64,000 nucleotides of DNA. Origin: Neobacillus piezotolerans (GTDB lineage Bacteria > Bacillota > Bacilli > Bacillales > Cytobacillaceae). Positions 19,460-28,389 of this stretch are shown piece by piece (within the stretch, counting starts at the first letter, position 1; each line of letters begins with the position of its first letter). The stretch spans positions 124,001-188,000 of the forward strand of contig NZ_QNQT01000007.1 of assembly GCF_003362805.1 (NCBI RefSeq), read 5' to 3'. A model generated the notes under the pieces. That model had not been told where the DNA came from and did no database searches. It worked only from the letters and a program-made list of their open reading frames with translations. A program made the position numbers and the translations under genes.

Positions 19460-21142
19460 TTATTTTTTTAAAAAAACAACCGTTTCATACGGCCTTAGGA
19501 CAAGCCTGGATTGTTCCAACTGGACCTCTTTGTAATTTTGGACAATTACTTCCGCACCCGTTGCCTCGTGAATAAGATTCTCTTCATCCAGTTCGATTTC
19601 TTCATCCCCGAAGTTGCAGAGCACAACAAGCTTTTCGTCCCCAGACCTGCGTTCATAGGCAAACAGAGCGGGATGGGAGCGGTAGAGCAAGTTGAAGTCT
19701 CCGGTTGTAATAATATCCAGTTCCTTCCGCAATCCAATAAGATGTTTGTAATGATAAAAGATTGAGTCCTTATCTTCCAAAGCTTTTTCCACATTAATTT
19801 CCTTATAGCGCGGGTTCACGCCAATCCAAGGGGTTCCGTCTGTGAATCCCCCATTCGGCCCGCTGGTCCATTGCATCGGTGTCCTGGCATTATCACGGCC
19901 CTTCACATAAATCGACTCCATGATTTTCTCATGAGGAATGCCTTGGCCCCGCTTTTCCCTGTACATGTTCAGCGTCTCGACATCCTTATACTCATCAATG
20001 GACTCAAACCGTACATTGGTCATGCCGATTTCTTCGCCTTGATAAATATAAGGGGTCCCATGAAGCATATGCAGGCAAGTCGCTAGCATCTTGGCGGAAA
20101 GAACCCGATGCTCCCTGTCATTTCCAAACCGGGAGACAATCCGGGGCTGGTCATGGTTATTCCAATAAAGGCTATTCCATCCGACTCCATGGAGCCCTTT
20201 CTGCCATTTTTCAAAATTCTCCTTAAGGTCGACGAGGTCCAATTTCTCTAAGTTCCATTTTTCCCCAGGTCCGCTGTCAAGCCCCATATGCTCAAAGGTG
20301 AAAATCATATTCACCTCTTTGTTTTCCGGAGCCGTATACGCTTTCGCATGATCGACCCTAACCCCTGGCATTTCACCCACCGTTAAAATATCATACTTGG
20401 AAAGTACCTCTTCATTCATTTCCCGAAGGAACTCATGGATTCTTAGGCCATTCATGAAATATGGGCTTCCATTCCCATAAAGAGCCCCTTCCTCGACCGC
20501 GCCATCCGGAAGGCCATCCACTTTGGAAATGAAGTTGATAACATCCATCCGAAATCCGTCAATTCCCTTATCGAGCCAAAACTTCATCATCCTATAAACC
20601 TCTTTGCGCAATGGGGGATGTTCCCAATTCAAATCGGGCTGCTTTTTTGAAAAAAGGTGCAGATAATACTGTCCGGACGCCTCATCGTATTCCCAGGCTG
20701 GCCCGCTGAATATGGAACCCCAATTATTCGGCTCCCTTCCTTCCTTTCCGTCCCGCCAATAATAATAATCACGATAAGGGTTATCCCGTCCGCTTTTCGA
20801 CCTGACAAACCACTCGTGTTCATCCGATGTATGATTCACGACAAGATCCATGATGATTTTGAGCCCGCGCTCATGAGCAGAGGCCAAAAGGAAATCGAAA
20901 TCGGCCATTGTCCCAAATTCATCCATGATTTTGTAATAATCGCGTATATCGTAACCATTGTCGTCATTCGGGGAATCATAGACCGGGCTCAGCCAGATGA
21001 CATCAACTCCAAGCTCCTTCAGGTAATCCAGTTTTTGGGCAATCCCGGCGATATCGCCAATACCGTCTCCGTCAGCATCATAAAAACTTCTGGGGTAGAT
21101 TTGATAGACAACGCTCTTTTTCCACCAATTCGTTTGCTCCAT
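19460..21142 (-). CDS. malL: Oligo-1,6-glucosidase, GH13
   Basis: A 560-residue cytoplasmic glycoside hydrolase (no signal peptide) that cleaves alpha-glucosidic bonds in short oligosaccharides. Catalytic residues are in place: nucleophile Asp in GFRMDVINF, acid Glu in TVGEMPG, and the third Asp in NNHDQPR. The valine right after the nucleophile is the residue associated with alpha-1,6 specificity in this family. The N terminus WWKKSVVYQIYPRSF is standard. GGGAGG precedes the ATG. It appears to be transcribed alone. Confidence 0.95.
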   Translation of the reverse strand: MEQTNWWKKSVVYQIYPRSFYDADGDGIGDIAGIAQKLDYLKELGVDVIWLSPVYDSPNDDNGYDIRDYYKIMDEFGTMADFDFLLASAHERGLKIIMDLVVNHTSDEHEWFVRSKSGRDNPYRDYYYWRDGKEGREPNNWGSIFSGPAWEYDEASGQYYLHLFSKKQPDLNWEHPPLRKEVYRMMKFWLDKGIDGFRMDVINFISKVDGLPDGAVEEGALYGNGSPYFMNGLRIHEFLREMNEEVLSKYDILTVGEMPGVRVDHAKAYTAPENKEVNMIFTFEHMGLDSGPGEKWNLEKLDLVDLKENFEKWQKGLHGVGWNSLYWNNHDQPRIVSRFGNDREHRVLSAKMLATCLHMLHGTPYIYQGEEIGMTNVRFESIDEYKDVETLNMYREKRGQGIPHEKIMESIYVKGRDNARTPMQWTSGPNGGFTDGTPWIGVNPRYKEINVEKALEDKDSIFYHYKHLIGLRKELDIITTGDFNLLYRSHPALFAYERRSGDEKLVVLCNFGDEEIELDEENLIHEATGAEVIVQNYKEVQLEQSRLVLRPYETVVFLKK

Positions 21143-21325
21143 AACGCCCTCCCACTTATATGTATTTAACTATTACATTTTCATTAAAATTTCCTGCGTG
21201 TTTGGCAATCGTATAAATTGTACCATTCCAGACCGGTTTTTTCCTCCCAACCGGCTTCTTGTTCGGGGAACGCTGAACTTCAACAAAAAAACTGCCTGGA
21301 CGGCAGCATCACGTTAAATCTATTA

Positions 21326-22576
21326 TTAATTTGCGCGATATGCAGGCAATTGGATTATGAATTTCGTCCCTTGCCCCAGCTTGCTTTCCACTTTAATCGT
21401 TCCTTTAATGGAGTGGATGATTTTATACGATACCGAAAGGCCAACCCCTGTCCCTTTATCCTTTGTTGAATAAAAGGGCGTGCCAAGATACCTTATCTGT
21501 TCCTCTGACATACCGGCGCCATTATCTTCTATGGTTACAATGATATGAGTCCCCTTTTTCCAGGCTTTTACGTTAATTTCTCCTTTGGACCCAATCGCTT
21601 CTATACTATTTTTTATTAGATTCACAAAGACCTGTTTGATTTCGGAACTGTCGGCTTTTATGAAAATCCCCTCTTCGATTGAGGAAGTGATTGAAATGGT
21701 TTGAAGGTTCGTATAGGATTTCATCAGCTCTATAATCTTATGAAGTTCATACTGCAAGTCAAGTATCCCTAAATCCGTGTTGGCCGGTTTTGCCAGCGAT
21801 AGGTATTCTGAAAGGATAGCCTGGGAATGGTTTAATTCTTCAATGGAGATATCAATATATCTTCGCTGTGAATCTGTCAAATTGTCATCTTTTTTCATTA
21901 ATTGCAGGAAGCCCCTTACCGCTGTCATGGGATTTCGGACCTCATGGGCAACGGAAGCGGCCAGCTGGCCAATCACATTGTACCTTTCCGCCCTGTGCAC
22001 CTTTTCTTCCATTTCCATCTGTTTCTTTAGGTTTTCAAAGATAAAAACAACAGACATGAGCGTGAGCCAGGCGATAAATGAAAAAATGAAAACCAGCCCA
22101 ATTTCATTTGTATGCTTAGTAACAATAAGCCATATTTCACGGGAGAACGTAATAATCCAGTGGACAGTGCTGATGGCAATCACCTTGAATCTTAAAGAGT
22201 GATCCCTGAATTTCTTTGAGATGAACGCCAGCAAGACACCCGCTATCGTAAAATTAAGAACGGTAATCAAAGGCTCGCCATTTTGGAATAAAATCTTGTA
22301 TACCATAGCGATTACCAGAAGGATCGAACCGGTTAAAGGATTTCCATACAAAAATGCAATAATGATTGGAATCAATTTTAAATCGTAAATGAGCTTGTCG
22401 GAATAATTAACAGAGAAAGTAAGCGTCAGGACGAGGGAGAGGGATAGCACAATCAATAGCCTTGGTTTCAGGCCATTTTCCTTTTTTCCGTTTTTATGAA
22501 AAAACAAATGGTAGAACCATATCGGAAACAGGACAACGAGTACCTGGTTTAAAACATGTCCAATATTCGCAAGCAT
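21326..22576 (-). CDS. Membrane sensor histidine kinase, KinB-like
   Basis: The 416-residue kinase has about six transmembrane helices with little extracellular sequence (residues 1-180), resembling the 5TM-LYT sensor of sporulation kinase KinB. The catalytic part is complete: H-box SVAHEVRNPMTAVRGFLQ, N-box FVNLIKNSIEAI, G1 DNGAGM and the second glycine box KGTGVGLSVSYKI. No response regulator is adjacent, as with sporulation phosphorelay kinases that feed Spo0F. AAGGAG precedes ATG 22576. Role in the sporulation phosphorelay is inference from architecture. Confidence 0.88.
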   Translation of the reverse strand: MLANIGHVLNQVLVVLFPIWFYHLFFHKNGKKENGLKPRLLIVLSLSLVLTLTFSVNYSDKLIYDLKLIPIIIAFLYGNPLTGSILLVIAMVYKILFQNGEPLITVLNFTIAGVLLAFISKKFRDHSLRFKVIAISTVHWIITFSREIWLIVTKHTNEIGLVFIFSFIAWLTLMSVVFIFENLKKQMEMEEKVHRAERYNVIGQLAASVAHEVRNPMTAVRGFLQLMKKDDNLTDSQRRYIDISIEELNHSQAILSEYLSLAKPANTDLGILDLQYELHKIIELMKSYTNLQTISITSSIEEGIFIKADSSEIKQVFVNLIKNSIEAIGSKGEINVKAWKKGTHIIVTIEDNGAGMSEEQIRYLGTPFYSTKDKGTGVGLSVSYKIIHSIKGTIKVESKLGQGTKFIIQLPAYRAN

Positions 22577-22737
22577 TGGCTGTTCTCCTTAACCATTAAT
22601 AAATTGCACCTTTTTACATATTAATCTACATTCTCTAAAAAAATTCCATCTCCTGTCTAACTCACTTAAAAATTTAAAAAATTTGGTGGTTTTTAAAAAA
22701 TTTGGCACCAAGAACTGAATTCATTTTTTTATGAACA

Positions 22738-22781
22738 TAAAAACCAGGAAATCCCTATAAAAGGATCGTTCCTGGTTTAAA
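22738..22781 (-). terminator. Terminator of the DUF1540 gene
   Basis: AAACCAGGAA pairs with TTCCTGGTTT followed by TTA on the minus strand, directly after the small gene. Confidence 0.75.
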
Positions 22782-22785
22782 TGTT

Positions 22786-22941
22786 TTATTCCCTCTTTTC
22801 AAAAGTTTTGCAGGCTGTTTCTTCTACATTGGCAGCCTCCCTGCCAGTTTGGCCGATGACAAAGATTGAGTCGGCGACGCACTCATCGCCTTCCGCCCAA
22901 TACTTGCAGTTTTCCACATTGCATTTCACTTCTATTTTCAA
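22786..22941 (-). CDS. DUF1540 small cysteine-rich protein
   Basis: A 51-residue protein starting at TTG 22941, preceded by GGAGGGC. It reads KIEVKCNVENCKYW, then GDECVADSIFVIG and ETACKTFEKRE. The four cysteines (CxxxxC, C, C) match the DUF1540 pattern found in small sporulation-associated proteins of Firmicutes and probably bind a metal. Function is unknown. Confidence 0.88.
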   Translation of the reverse strand: MKIEVKCNVENCKYWAEGDECVADSIFVIGQTGREAANVEETACKTFEKRE

Positions 22942-23015
22942 GGGAAGCCCTCCTTAAAATAAGGTTACAATGCTTTACCCCTTTTAAAAGAAGGATAATC
23001 TTTTGGTGTCCCGAC

Positions 23016-24650
23016 CTACTGCATAAACAAGTAAATCCGCGCCTCAAACGCCTTCAACTGCAACGTATTTCCTTCATCGCCATCTCTCTCATAATTGCCA
23101 ATCAGCAATCGGCCATCTGAAATGTTCAACTCTCTAGGCAGCACGGCATTATGGACGCTTTTCCGGAAGTTCGAAACGAACAGAAGTGTTTTTCCTTCAT
23201 ACGTCCTGGTAAATGCGTACATTTGATCTTCACTTTCAAGAAGCGACTGATAATCACCGTAAACAAACACTTTATAAGCCTTTCTTAACTCTATCAATTT
23301 TCTGTAAAAATAAAAAATGGAATTGGAATCATTCAAAGCATTTTTCACATTTATTTCCTTATAATTCGGGTTGACCCGTATCCATGGCTGACCGGTTGTG
23401 AAACCCGCATTCATACTAGAGTTCCATTGCATTGGTGTACGGCTGTTATCCCTGCTTAAAGGCTGGAGGACGGATAGAGCCTGTTCAGCATTCATTCCCG
23501 CACCAACTAATTCCTGGTATTTATTTTTCATCGCAATGTCTTTGTAATCATCAATCGATTCAAATCGCACGCCAGTCATGCCGATTTCCTCGCCTTGATA
23601 AATATAATGTATGCCTGGCAAAGAGTGAAGCATCGCCGCAAAAAGCTTTGCCGATTCAACTCTGTATTCCGCATCATTCCCGTATCTGGTGACAAGCCTT
23701 GTATGGTCATGATTATTAAGGAATTGGGAGTTCCAGCCTCTTCCCCATAATCCATCGTACCAGCGTTTTTGGATTTCCTTAAACCGTTTCAGATCCCAAA
23801 TCGGCATTTCATCACATACTTCAAAATGGAACAAGGTATTTAATTCTTTTCTCTTTTCATCGACATACAGCAGCCCCTCTTGCGGGGAAACAAACGCCAC
23901 TTCTCCAACGGTCAAGATATCATAATGACTGAATACTTCCCTGTTCATTTCCTGCAGATAATCATGAACTCCAGGGTTATTGGTTAAATAGCTGATGTCC
24001 TCAGGATTCTTCGCATTCGGAAACCCTTCCTGTTTGGCTAAAAGCGCGATGGCGTCCAGGCGAAAACCATCAATACCCTTTTTAAGCCAATAATGCATCA
24101 TTTTGTAGATTTCCTTACGCATTTCTTCGTTTTGCCAATTCAAATCGGGCTGTTCAACAGCGAAGGAATGAAAATAAAATTGGTCTGTTGCGGAGTCATA
24201 TTCCCAGGCGGTTGGGCAAAAATACGAGCGCCAATTGTTCGGCGCCCCTCCTTCAACCCCATCCCGCCAAATATACCAATCCCGCTTCGGGCTTTCCTTT
24301 CCGGACCTTGATTCAAGGAACCAAGGATGCTGGTCCGATGTATGGTTGACCACCAAATCCATAATGACCTTTAGCCCGCGCCTGTGCGCCCCATCAAGGA
24401 GTTCCTCGAAATCACGCATTGTCCCTGCCTTTGGCATGATGGAATAGTAATCGGAAATGTCATATCCATTGTCCTTATCCGGCGAAGCATAAAATGGATT
24501 GAGCCAGATGACATCAACGCCAAGGCCCATAATGTAGTCCAGCTTTTCGGTTACCCCCCGCAGGTCGCCGTATCCGTCCCCATCGGTATCATAAAAACTC
24601 CGCCAATACACCTGATAAACAACGCTTTCTTTCCACCAACGAAATTCCAT
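23016..24650 (-). CDS. Alpha-glucosidase, GH13 (second paralogue)
   Basis: A 544-residue cytoplasmic GH13 enzyme close to the 19460 gene in layout. Nucleophile Asp is in GFRLDAIALL, acid Glu in TVGEVAFVS, and the third Asp in NNHDHTR. Alanine follows the nucleophile where the paralogue has valine; family knowledge associates this change with alpha-1,4 preference. It also lacks the longer insert after the nucleophile seen in the paralogue. AAAGGAGG precedes ATG 24650. The two enzymes are separated by a kinase gene and DUF1540, so they are not one operon. Confidence 0.93.
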   Translation of the reverse strand: MEFRWWKESVVYQVYWRSFYDTDGDGYGDLRGVTEKLDYIMGLGVDVIWLNPFYASPDKDNGYDISDYYSIMPKAGTMRDFEELLDGAHRRGLKVIMDLVVNHTSDQHPWFLESRSGKESPKRDWYIWRDGVEGGAPNNWRSYFCPTAWEYDSATDQFYFHSFAVEQPDLNWQNEEMRKEIYKMMHYWLKKGIDGFRLDAIALLAKQEGFPNAKNPEDISYLTNNPGVHDYLQEMNREVFSHYDILTVGEVAFVSPQEGLLYVDEKRKELNTLFHFEVCDEMPIWDLKRFKEIQKRWYDGLWGRGWNSQFLNNHDHTRLVTRYGNDAEYRVESAKLFAAMLHSLPGIHYIYQGEEIGMTGVRFESIDDYKDIAMKNKYQELVGAGMNAEQALSVLQPLSRDNSRTPMQWNSSMNAGFTTGQPWIRVNPNYKEINVKNALNDSNSIFYFYRKLIELRKAYKVFVYGDYQSLLESEDQMYAFTRTYEGKTLLFVSNFRKSVHNAVLPRELNISDGRLLIGNYERDGDEGNTLQLKAFEARIYLFMQ

Positions 24651-24898
24651 TTCAATCCTCCTTTTTATGTTTGTAAGATTAAAAACTTTTGTATTCTCTT
24701 CAACCGTCCATCTTTATCCGAATCGGTAATAACATTCCTTTTTTCTTCAACAATTTTTGGTACCCACTTATTTATGGATTAAACAAGTTCTACTAAATCT
24801 TCAATACACAAACCCAGGAATCTCTTTAATTTTCCTAATTTTCCAAAACGGTATATACTAGAATCATTGAACTACAAATATAATAGCGTGAGGTTCCT

Positions 24899-25387
24899 AT
24901 GAGTGATTATAAAAATGAAATGGAATTGCTTCGGGAAGAAAATAAAAGGCTGACAGACAGGATTTCGGAATTGGAAAACTTGGTAAGGAAAGTTTCAATT
25001 CCCATTATTCCCTCGGTTATACCCGGAGTTGTCCTTATTCCTATTGCTGGCGAAGTTTCAGTTTCGAGGTTCGACTTAATTATACCTCAACTGCTTGAAC
25101 ATGCGGGCGCAGATGAGATTGACACTGCCATTATCGACTTCACCGCCATCAGTGTTGAAGGATTGGTTGACCTTACTATTTTGGGACACTATTTGATTAA
25201 TTTAACCTCTTCATTAAGGCTTGTCGGCTGCAAGGTTTTGGTTGTGGGCATTTCTCCCGGCTTTGCCTTGGAATTGACCAAATCGCAATTGCAATTCATT
25301 AAAGAATTACGTACTTTTTCCACTTTTAAATCAGCCCTTCAATATTTAATGAAAGAAAAAAGATTATCTTTAACAAAAATAATATAA
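24899..25387 (+). CDS. STAS-domain protein, RsbR-like
   Basis: The 162-residue protein starts with a short coiled coil (residues 5-30), followed by a C-terminal STAS domain of the RsbR/RsbS type used in stressosome and sigma-B control. The phosphoacceptor loop reads DFTAISVEGLVDLTILG, with threonine where RsbR proteins have a phosphorylated residue. LRLVGCKVLVVGISPGFA matches the family. The globin-like sensor domain of typical RsbR is absent. No kinase (RsbT) or other stressosome gene is adjacent. Confidence 0.85.
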   Translation: MSDYKNEMELLREENKRLTDRISELENLVRKVSIPIIPSVIPGVVLIPIAGEVSVSRFDLIIPQLLEHAGADEIDTAIIDFTAISVEGLVDLTILGHYLINLTSSLRLVGCKVLVVGISPGFALELTKSQLQFIKELRTFSTFKSALQYLMKEKRLSLTKII

Positions 25388-25469
25388 TTTTTTATAAAAA
25401 TAGGTTTAAGGCTCGCAACACGCGGGTATTACATAATCGGGGCATTGAGCGGCACCAGAGACGGAAAAT

Positions 25470-25518
25470 AAAAAGACTGTAGGAAAACCCGATTCCATCG
25501 GAGTTTCCTACAGTCTGA
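25470..25518. terminator. Bidirectional terminator between STAS and response regulator genes
   Basis: AGACTGTAGGAAA pairs with TTTCCTACAGTCT; T-rich tails occur on the minus strand and weaker ones on the plus. It is followed at once by a second hairpin, GAAACCCCT-GTTTC-AGGGGTTTC (25517-25539), which overlaps the response regulator stop. Confidence 0.75.
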
Positions 25519-25537
25519 AACCCCTGTTTCAGGGGTT

Positions 25538-26266
25538 TCACTTTTGTGATTCAGCTGGTATTCCAATGGATTCTACTACATCCACTTCCTCGTTTTGAAG
25601 TTTATATCCTATTCCCCACACTGTTTTGATTGTCAAGTTGACTTCGTTTTGCTTAAGTTTCTTACGGATTCTGTTAAGATGCGTATCGATCATCCGATCA
25701 TCCTCCAGATGTTCGTAGCTCCAGACAACTTTAAGGAGTTCTTCCCTTGTAACGACCACATCCTGTTTCTTTGCAAGGGCCCAAAGGATGGCGAATTCCT
25801 TTTTCGTGAAATTCAATTCCTTTTTCCCGTGGTACACTTTATAGTTGTTCCGGTTCATCTTAAGCTTTCCGAATTGAATTACTTCTTCCTCGCTGCTCCT
25901 CTTCATGGCAACATGGTCAAGCAAAACTTTGATTTTACACAACAGGACGGAATAACTGATTGGGTTAAGGACAACATCATCCGCGCCGGCTTCAAAGTAC
26001 TTGATAATTTGGTCTTCTGGTAAAGGCTTGCCAATAATGACGATTATCGTTTGAAACTTTTGGCGGATTTGGCGGCAGAGTTCGATACTGTTCACATCTA
26101 TTAATGAATGATTGATAATGACGACGTTTGGCCTCCACTCAATCGCACTGATTAAACCCTGCAAACCATTGTTGTAGGAGGTGACTGAGAAGTAAGATCC
26201 GAAAAATTGCAAAAGTTTTGCGCATCTCTGACTATCTTCTTCTATTATTAAAATCTTCTTTTCCAT
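25538..26266 (-). CDS. Atypical OmpR-family response regulator
   Basis: 242 residues: receiver domain 1-120, winged-helix DNA-binding domain 145-225 (LNFTKKEFAILWALAK, DDRMIDTHLNRIRKKL, TVWGIGYKL). In the receiver, the acidic pair EED is kept. The phosphoacceptor position reads VVIINHSLID, with asparagine instead of aspartate, and the conserved lysine is replaced in DDVVLNPIS. It is therefore probably not controlled by standard phosphorylation. No kinase is adjacent. GGGGG lies upstream of ATG 26266. Confidence 0.88.
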   Translation of the reverse strand: MEKKILIIEEDSQRCAKLLQFFGSYFSVTSYNNGLQGLISAIEWRPNVVIINHSLIDVNSIELCRQIRQKFQTIIVIIGKPLPEDQIIKYFEAGADDVVLNPISYSVLLCKIKVLLDHVAMKRSSEEEVIQFGKLKMNRNNYKVYHGKKELNFTKKEFAILWALAKKQDVVVTREELLKVVWSYEHLEDDRMIDTHLNRIRKKLKQNEVNLTIKTVWGIGYKLQNEEVDVVESIGIPAESQK

Positions 26267-26348
26267 TTAGTACGCCCCCAAACAGCACTAAAGGCAGATA
26301 GGCCTCTTTTATTATTATAGCAGTTGCTTTGATGGCGGTAAATATTAC

Positions 26349-27368
26349 CTAAGATAATGGATAATGGCAAGCAACAAAATGTTCGTTATCCGTTTTAGCA
26401 AGCGCTGGTGCTTCTTCCCGGCACTTGGCCTGGGCAAATGGGCATCGTGTATGGAAATAGCAGCCTGAAGGAGGGTTTATCGGGCTCGGAACATCCCCTT
26501 CAAGGACAATTCTATTCTTCTGTTCTCTTAATCTCGGGTTCGTAATAGGGTTTGCGGAAATCAATGCCAATGTATACGGATGCTTTGGATTATCAAAAAG
26601 CTCGTCAACGTCCGCCAGTTCTACTAGTTTACCTAAATACATTACCCCAACCCGCTTACTAATATGCCTCACAACATTCAATCCATGGGAAACGAAAAGA
26701 TATGTAAGGTCCATTTCTTTCTGAAGTTCTTCCAAAAGGTTGATAATCTGAGCCTGGATTGAAACATCCAATGCGGAAACAGCTTCGTCAAGGACCAGGA
26801 ATTTTGGGTTTAGGGCCAAGGCTCTCGCAATGCCAATCCTCTGCCTCTGGCCACCACTGAATTCATGTGGATATCTTCTAATATGGTAAGGGCTTAAGCC
26901 AACAATCCCCATTAGTTCCTGAACGCGCTTTTCCCTTTCTGCCGGGTCTTTCATGCCGTGGATCTTCAGCACCCGACCAATCGTATCACCGACACTCAGC
27001 CTTGGATTGAGCGAGGAATACGGATCCTGGAAGATCAGCTGCAGATCCTTTCGTGTCTGGCGCATTTGTTCATTTGATAAATCAAAAATATTTTGGCCTT
27101 CAAATTCAACGCTTCCAGCAGTTGGCTCAAGCAAATTGAGCATAACACGCCCGATGGTTGACTTGCCGCATCCGCTTTCCCCTACTAGGCCAAGTGTTTC
27201 ACCGCGATAAATATCCAGGCTCACGCCGTCTACAGCCTTTACATATCCCTGCACCCGGCCAAGCAGACCGCCCTTGATAGGAAAATGTTTTGTAACGCCA
27301 CGGGCGCTTAGAATGACTGAAGACTCTTTATTTGTGTCTAGTTCCCGCTCCAACATAGTATTCAGCAT
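26349..27368 (-). CDS. oppF: Oligopeptide ABC transporter, ATPase (OppF type)
   Basis: One of two ATPases energising a peptide importer, 339 residues. Walker A is GESGCGKST, the signature SGGQRQRIGIARAL, and Walker B LVLDEAVSALD (alanine replaces the usual proline after DE). The C terminus has the cysteine-rich tail GCYFHTRCPFAQAKC plus a later Cys, the pattern linked to an iron-sulfur site in this family. It is the last gene of the operon, five bases after oppD. Confidence 0.94.
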   Translation of the reverse strand: MLNTMLERELDTNKESSVILSARGVTKHFPIKGGLLGRVQGYVKAVDGVSLDIYRGETLGLVGESGCGKSTIGRVMLNLLEPTAGSVEFEGQNIFDLSNEQMRQTRKDLQLIFQDPYSSLNPRLSVGDTIGRVLKIHGMKDPAEREKRVQELMGIVGLSPYHIRRYPHEFSGGQRQRIGIARALALNPKFLVLDEAVSALDVSIQAQIINLLEELQKEMDLTYLFVSHGLNVVRHISKRVGVMYLGKLVELADVDELFDNPKHPYTLALISANPITNPRLREQKNRIVLEGDVPSPINPPSGCYFHTRCPFAQAKCREEAPALAKTDNEHFVACHYPLS

Positions 27369-27373
27369 GCTTC

Positions 27374-28375
27374 TTATGCCTCCCAGCGATTAGTATATTT
27401 CCAGCAGCGTACTTGTTCTTCTTCCGAAATGACGACTGTTTCCGGCATTTCCGCGCGGCATAGGTCTGTTGCATATTCACAGCGAGGCGCAAAGCGGCAG
27501 CCAGGCGGCAAATTCAATGGATTGGGCACAACTCCATCAATGGCATATAGTTTCCCTTGCTTCTTTTCAGGGGTCGGCATTGATTTCAGAAGGCCTTCGG
27601 TATATGGATGTTTCGGATTTTCAAAAATTGAGAATACATCGGCCTGCTCTACAATTTGCCCTGCATACATAACAACTACGCGATCCGCCATTTCAGCCAC
27701 TACCCCAAGGTCATGGGTGATAAGCATAATAGACGTGTCAAGCTTGGCCTTAAGGTCTTTCATCAATTCCAAAATCTGATTTTGGATCGTAACATCTAGT
27801 GCGGTAGTCGGTTCATCCGCGATTAAAAGCTCAGGATTGCAAGCCAGTGCGATCGCAATCATGACACGCTGCCTCATGCCGCCGCTCAACTCGTGCGGGA
27901 ATGCCTGGACACGTCGCTCAGCCTCTGGGATCCCAACCAATTTCAACAGATTAATAGATTGCTCCATTGCTTGCTTAGGAGTCATTCCCTGGTGCAAAAT
28001 AAGCGACTCGGAAATCTGGTCCCCAACACGGAAAACCGGGTTTAGCGATGTCATTGGCTCCTGAAAAATCATTGAAATTTTATTTCCCCTGATTTGGCGC
28101 ATCTCATCTTCGGTTTTTTCCAAAAGGTTTTCCCCATCATAATTGATTTCGCCGGCGACAATTTTACCGGGTGGGGAGGGAATGAGGCGGATAATGGACA
28201 GTGAGGTCTGGCTTTTTCCGGAACCAGACTCGCCGACAATCGCCAGCGTTTCACCTTTTTTAATTTTAAAACCAACGCCATCCACAGCCGGGACAACACC
28301 ATCTTCAGTGAAATAATGGGTCTTTAAGTTCTTAATTTCCAAAAGAGTTTTTTTCTCTGTTATCGTTGTACTCAT
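27374..28375 (-). CDS. oppD: Oligopeptide ABC transporter, ATPase (OppD type)
   Basis: The second ATPase of the importer, 333 residues. Walker A GESGSGKSQ, signature LSGGMRQRVMIAIAL and Walker B LLIADEPTTALD are intact. The C-terminal cysteine cluster GCRFAPRCEYATDLC is present. GGAGGGAGGA precedes ATG 28375, and the gap to oppC is 14 bases, so it is cotranscribed. Confidence 0.94.
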   Translation of the reverse strand: MSTTITEKKTLLEIKNLKTHYFTEDGVVPAVDGVGFKIKKGETLAIVGESGSGKSQTSLSIIRLIPSPPGKIVAGEINYDGENLLEKTEDEMRQIRGNKISMIFQEPMTSLNPVFRVGDQISESLILHQGMTPKQAMEQSINLLKLVGIPEAERRVQAFPHELSGGMRQRVMIAIALACNPELLIADEPTTALDVTIQNQILELMKDLKAKLDTSIMLITHDLGVVAEMADRVVVMYAGQIVEQADVFSIFENPKHPYTEGLLKSMPTPEKKQGKLYAIDGVVPNPLNLPPGCRFAPRCEYATDLCRAEMPETVVISEEEQVRCWKYTNRWEA

Positions 28376-28389
28376 GCTCGTCCTCCCTC

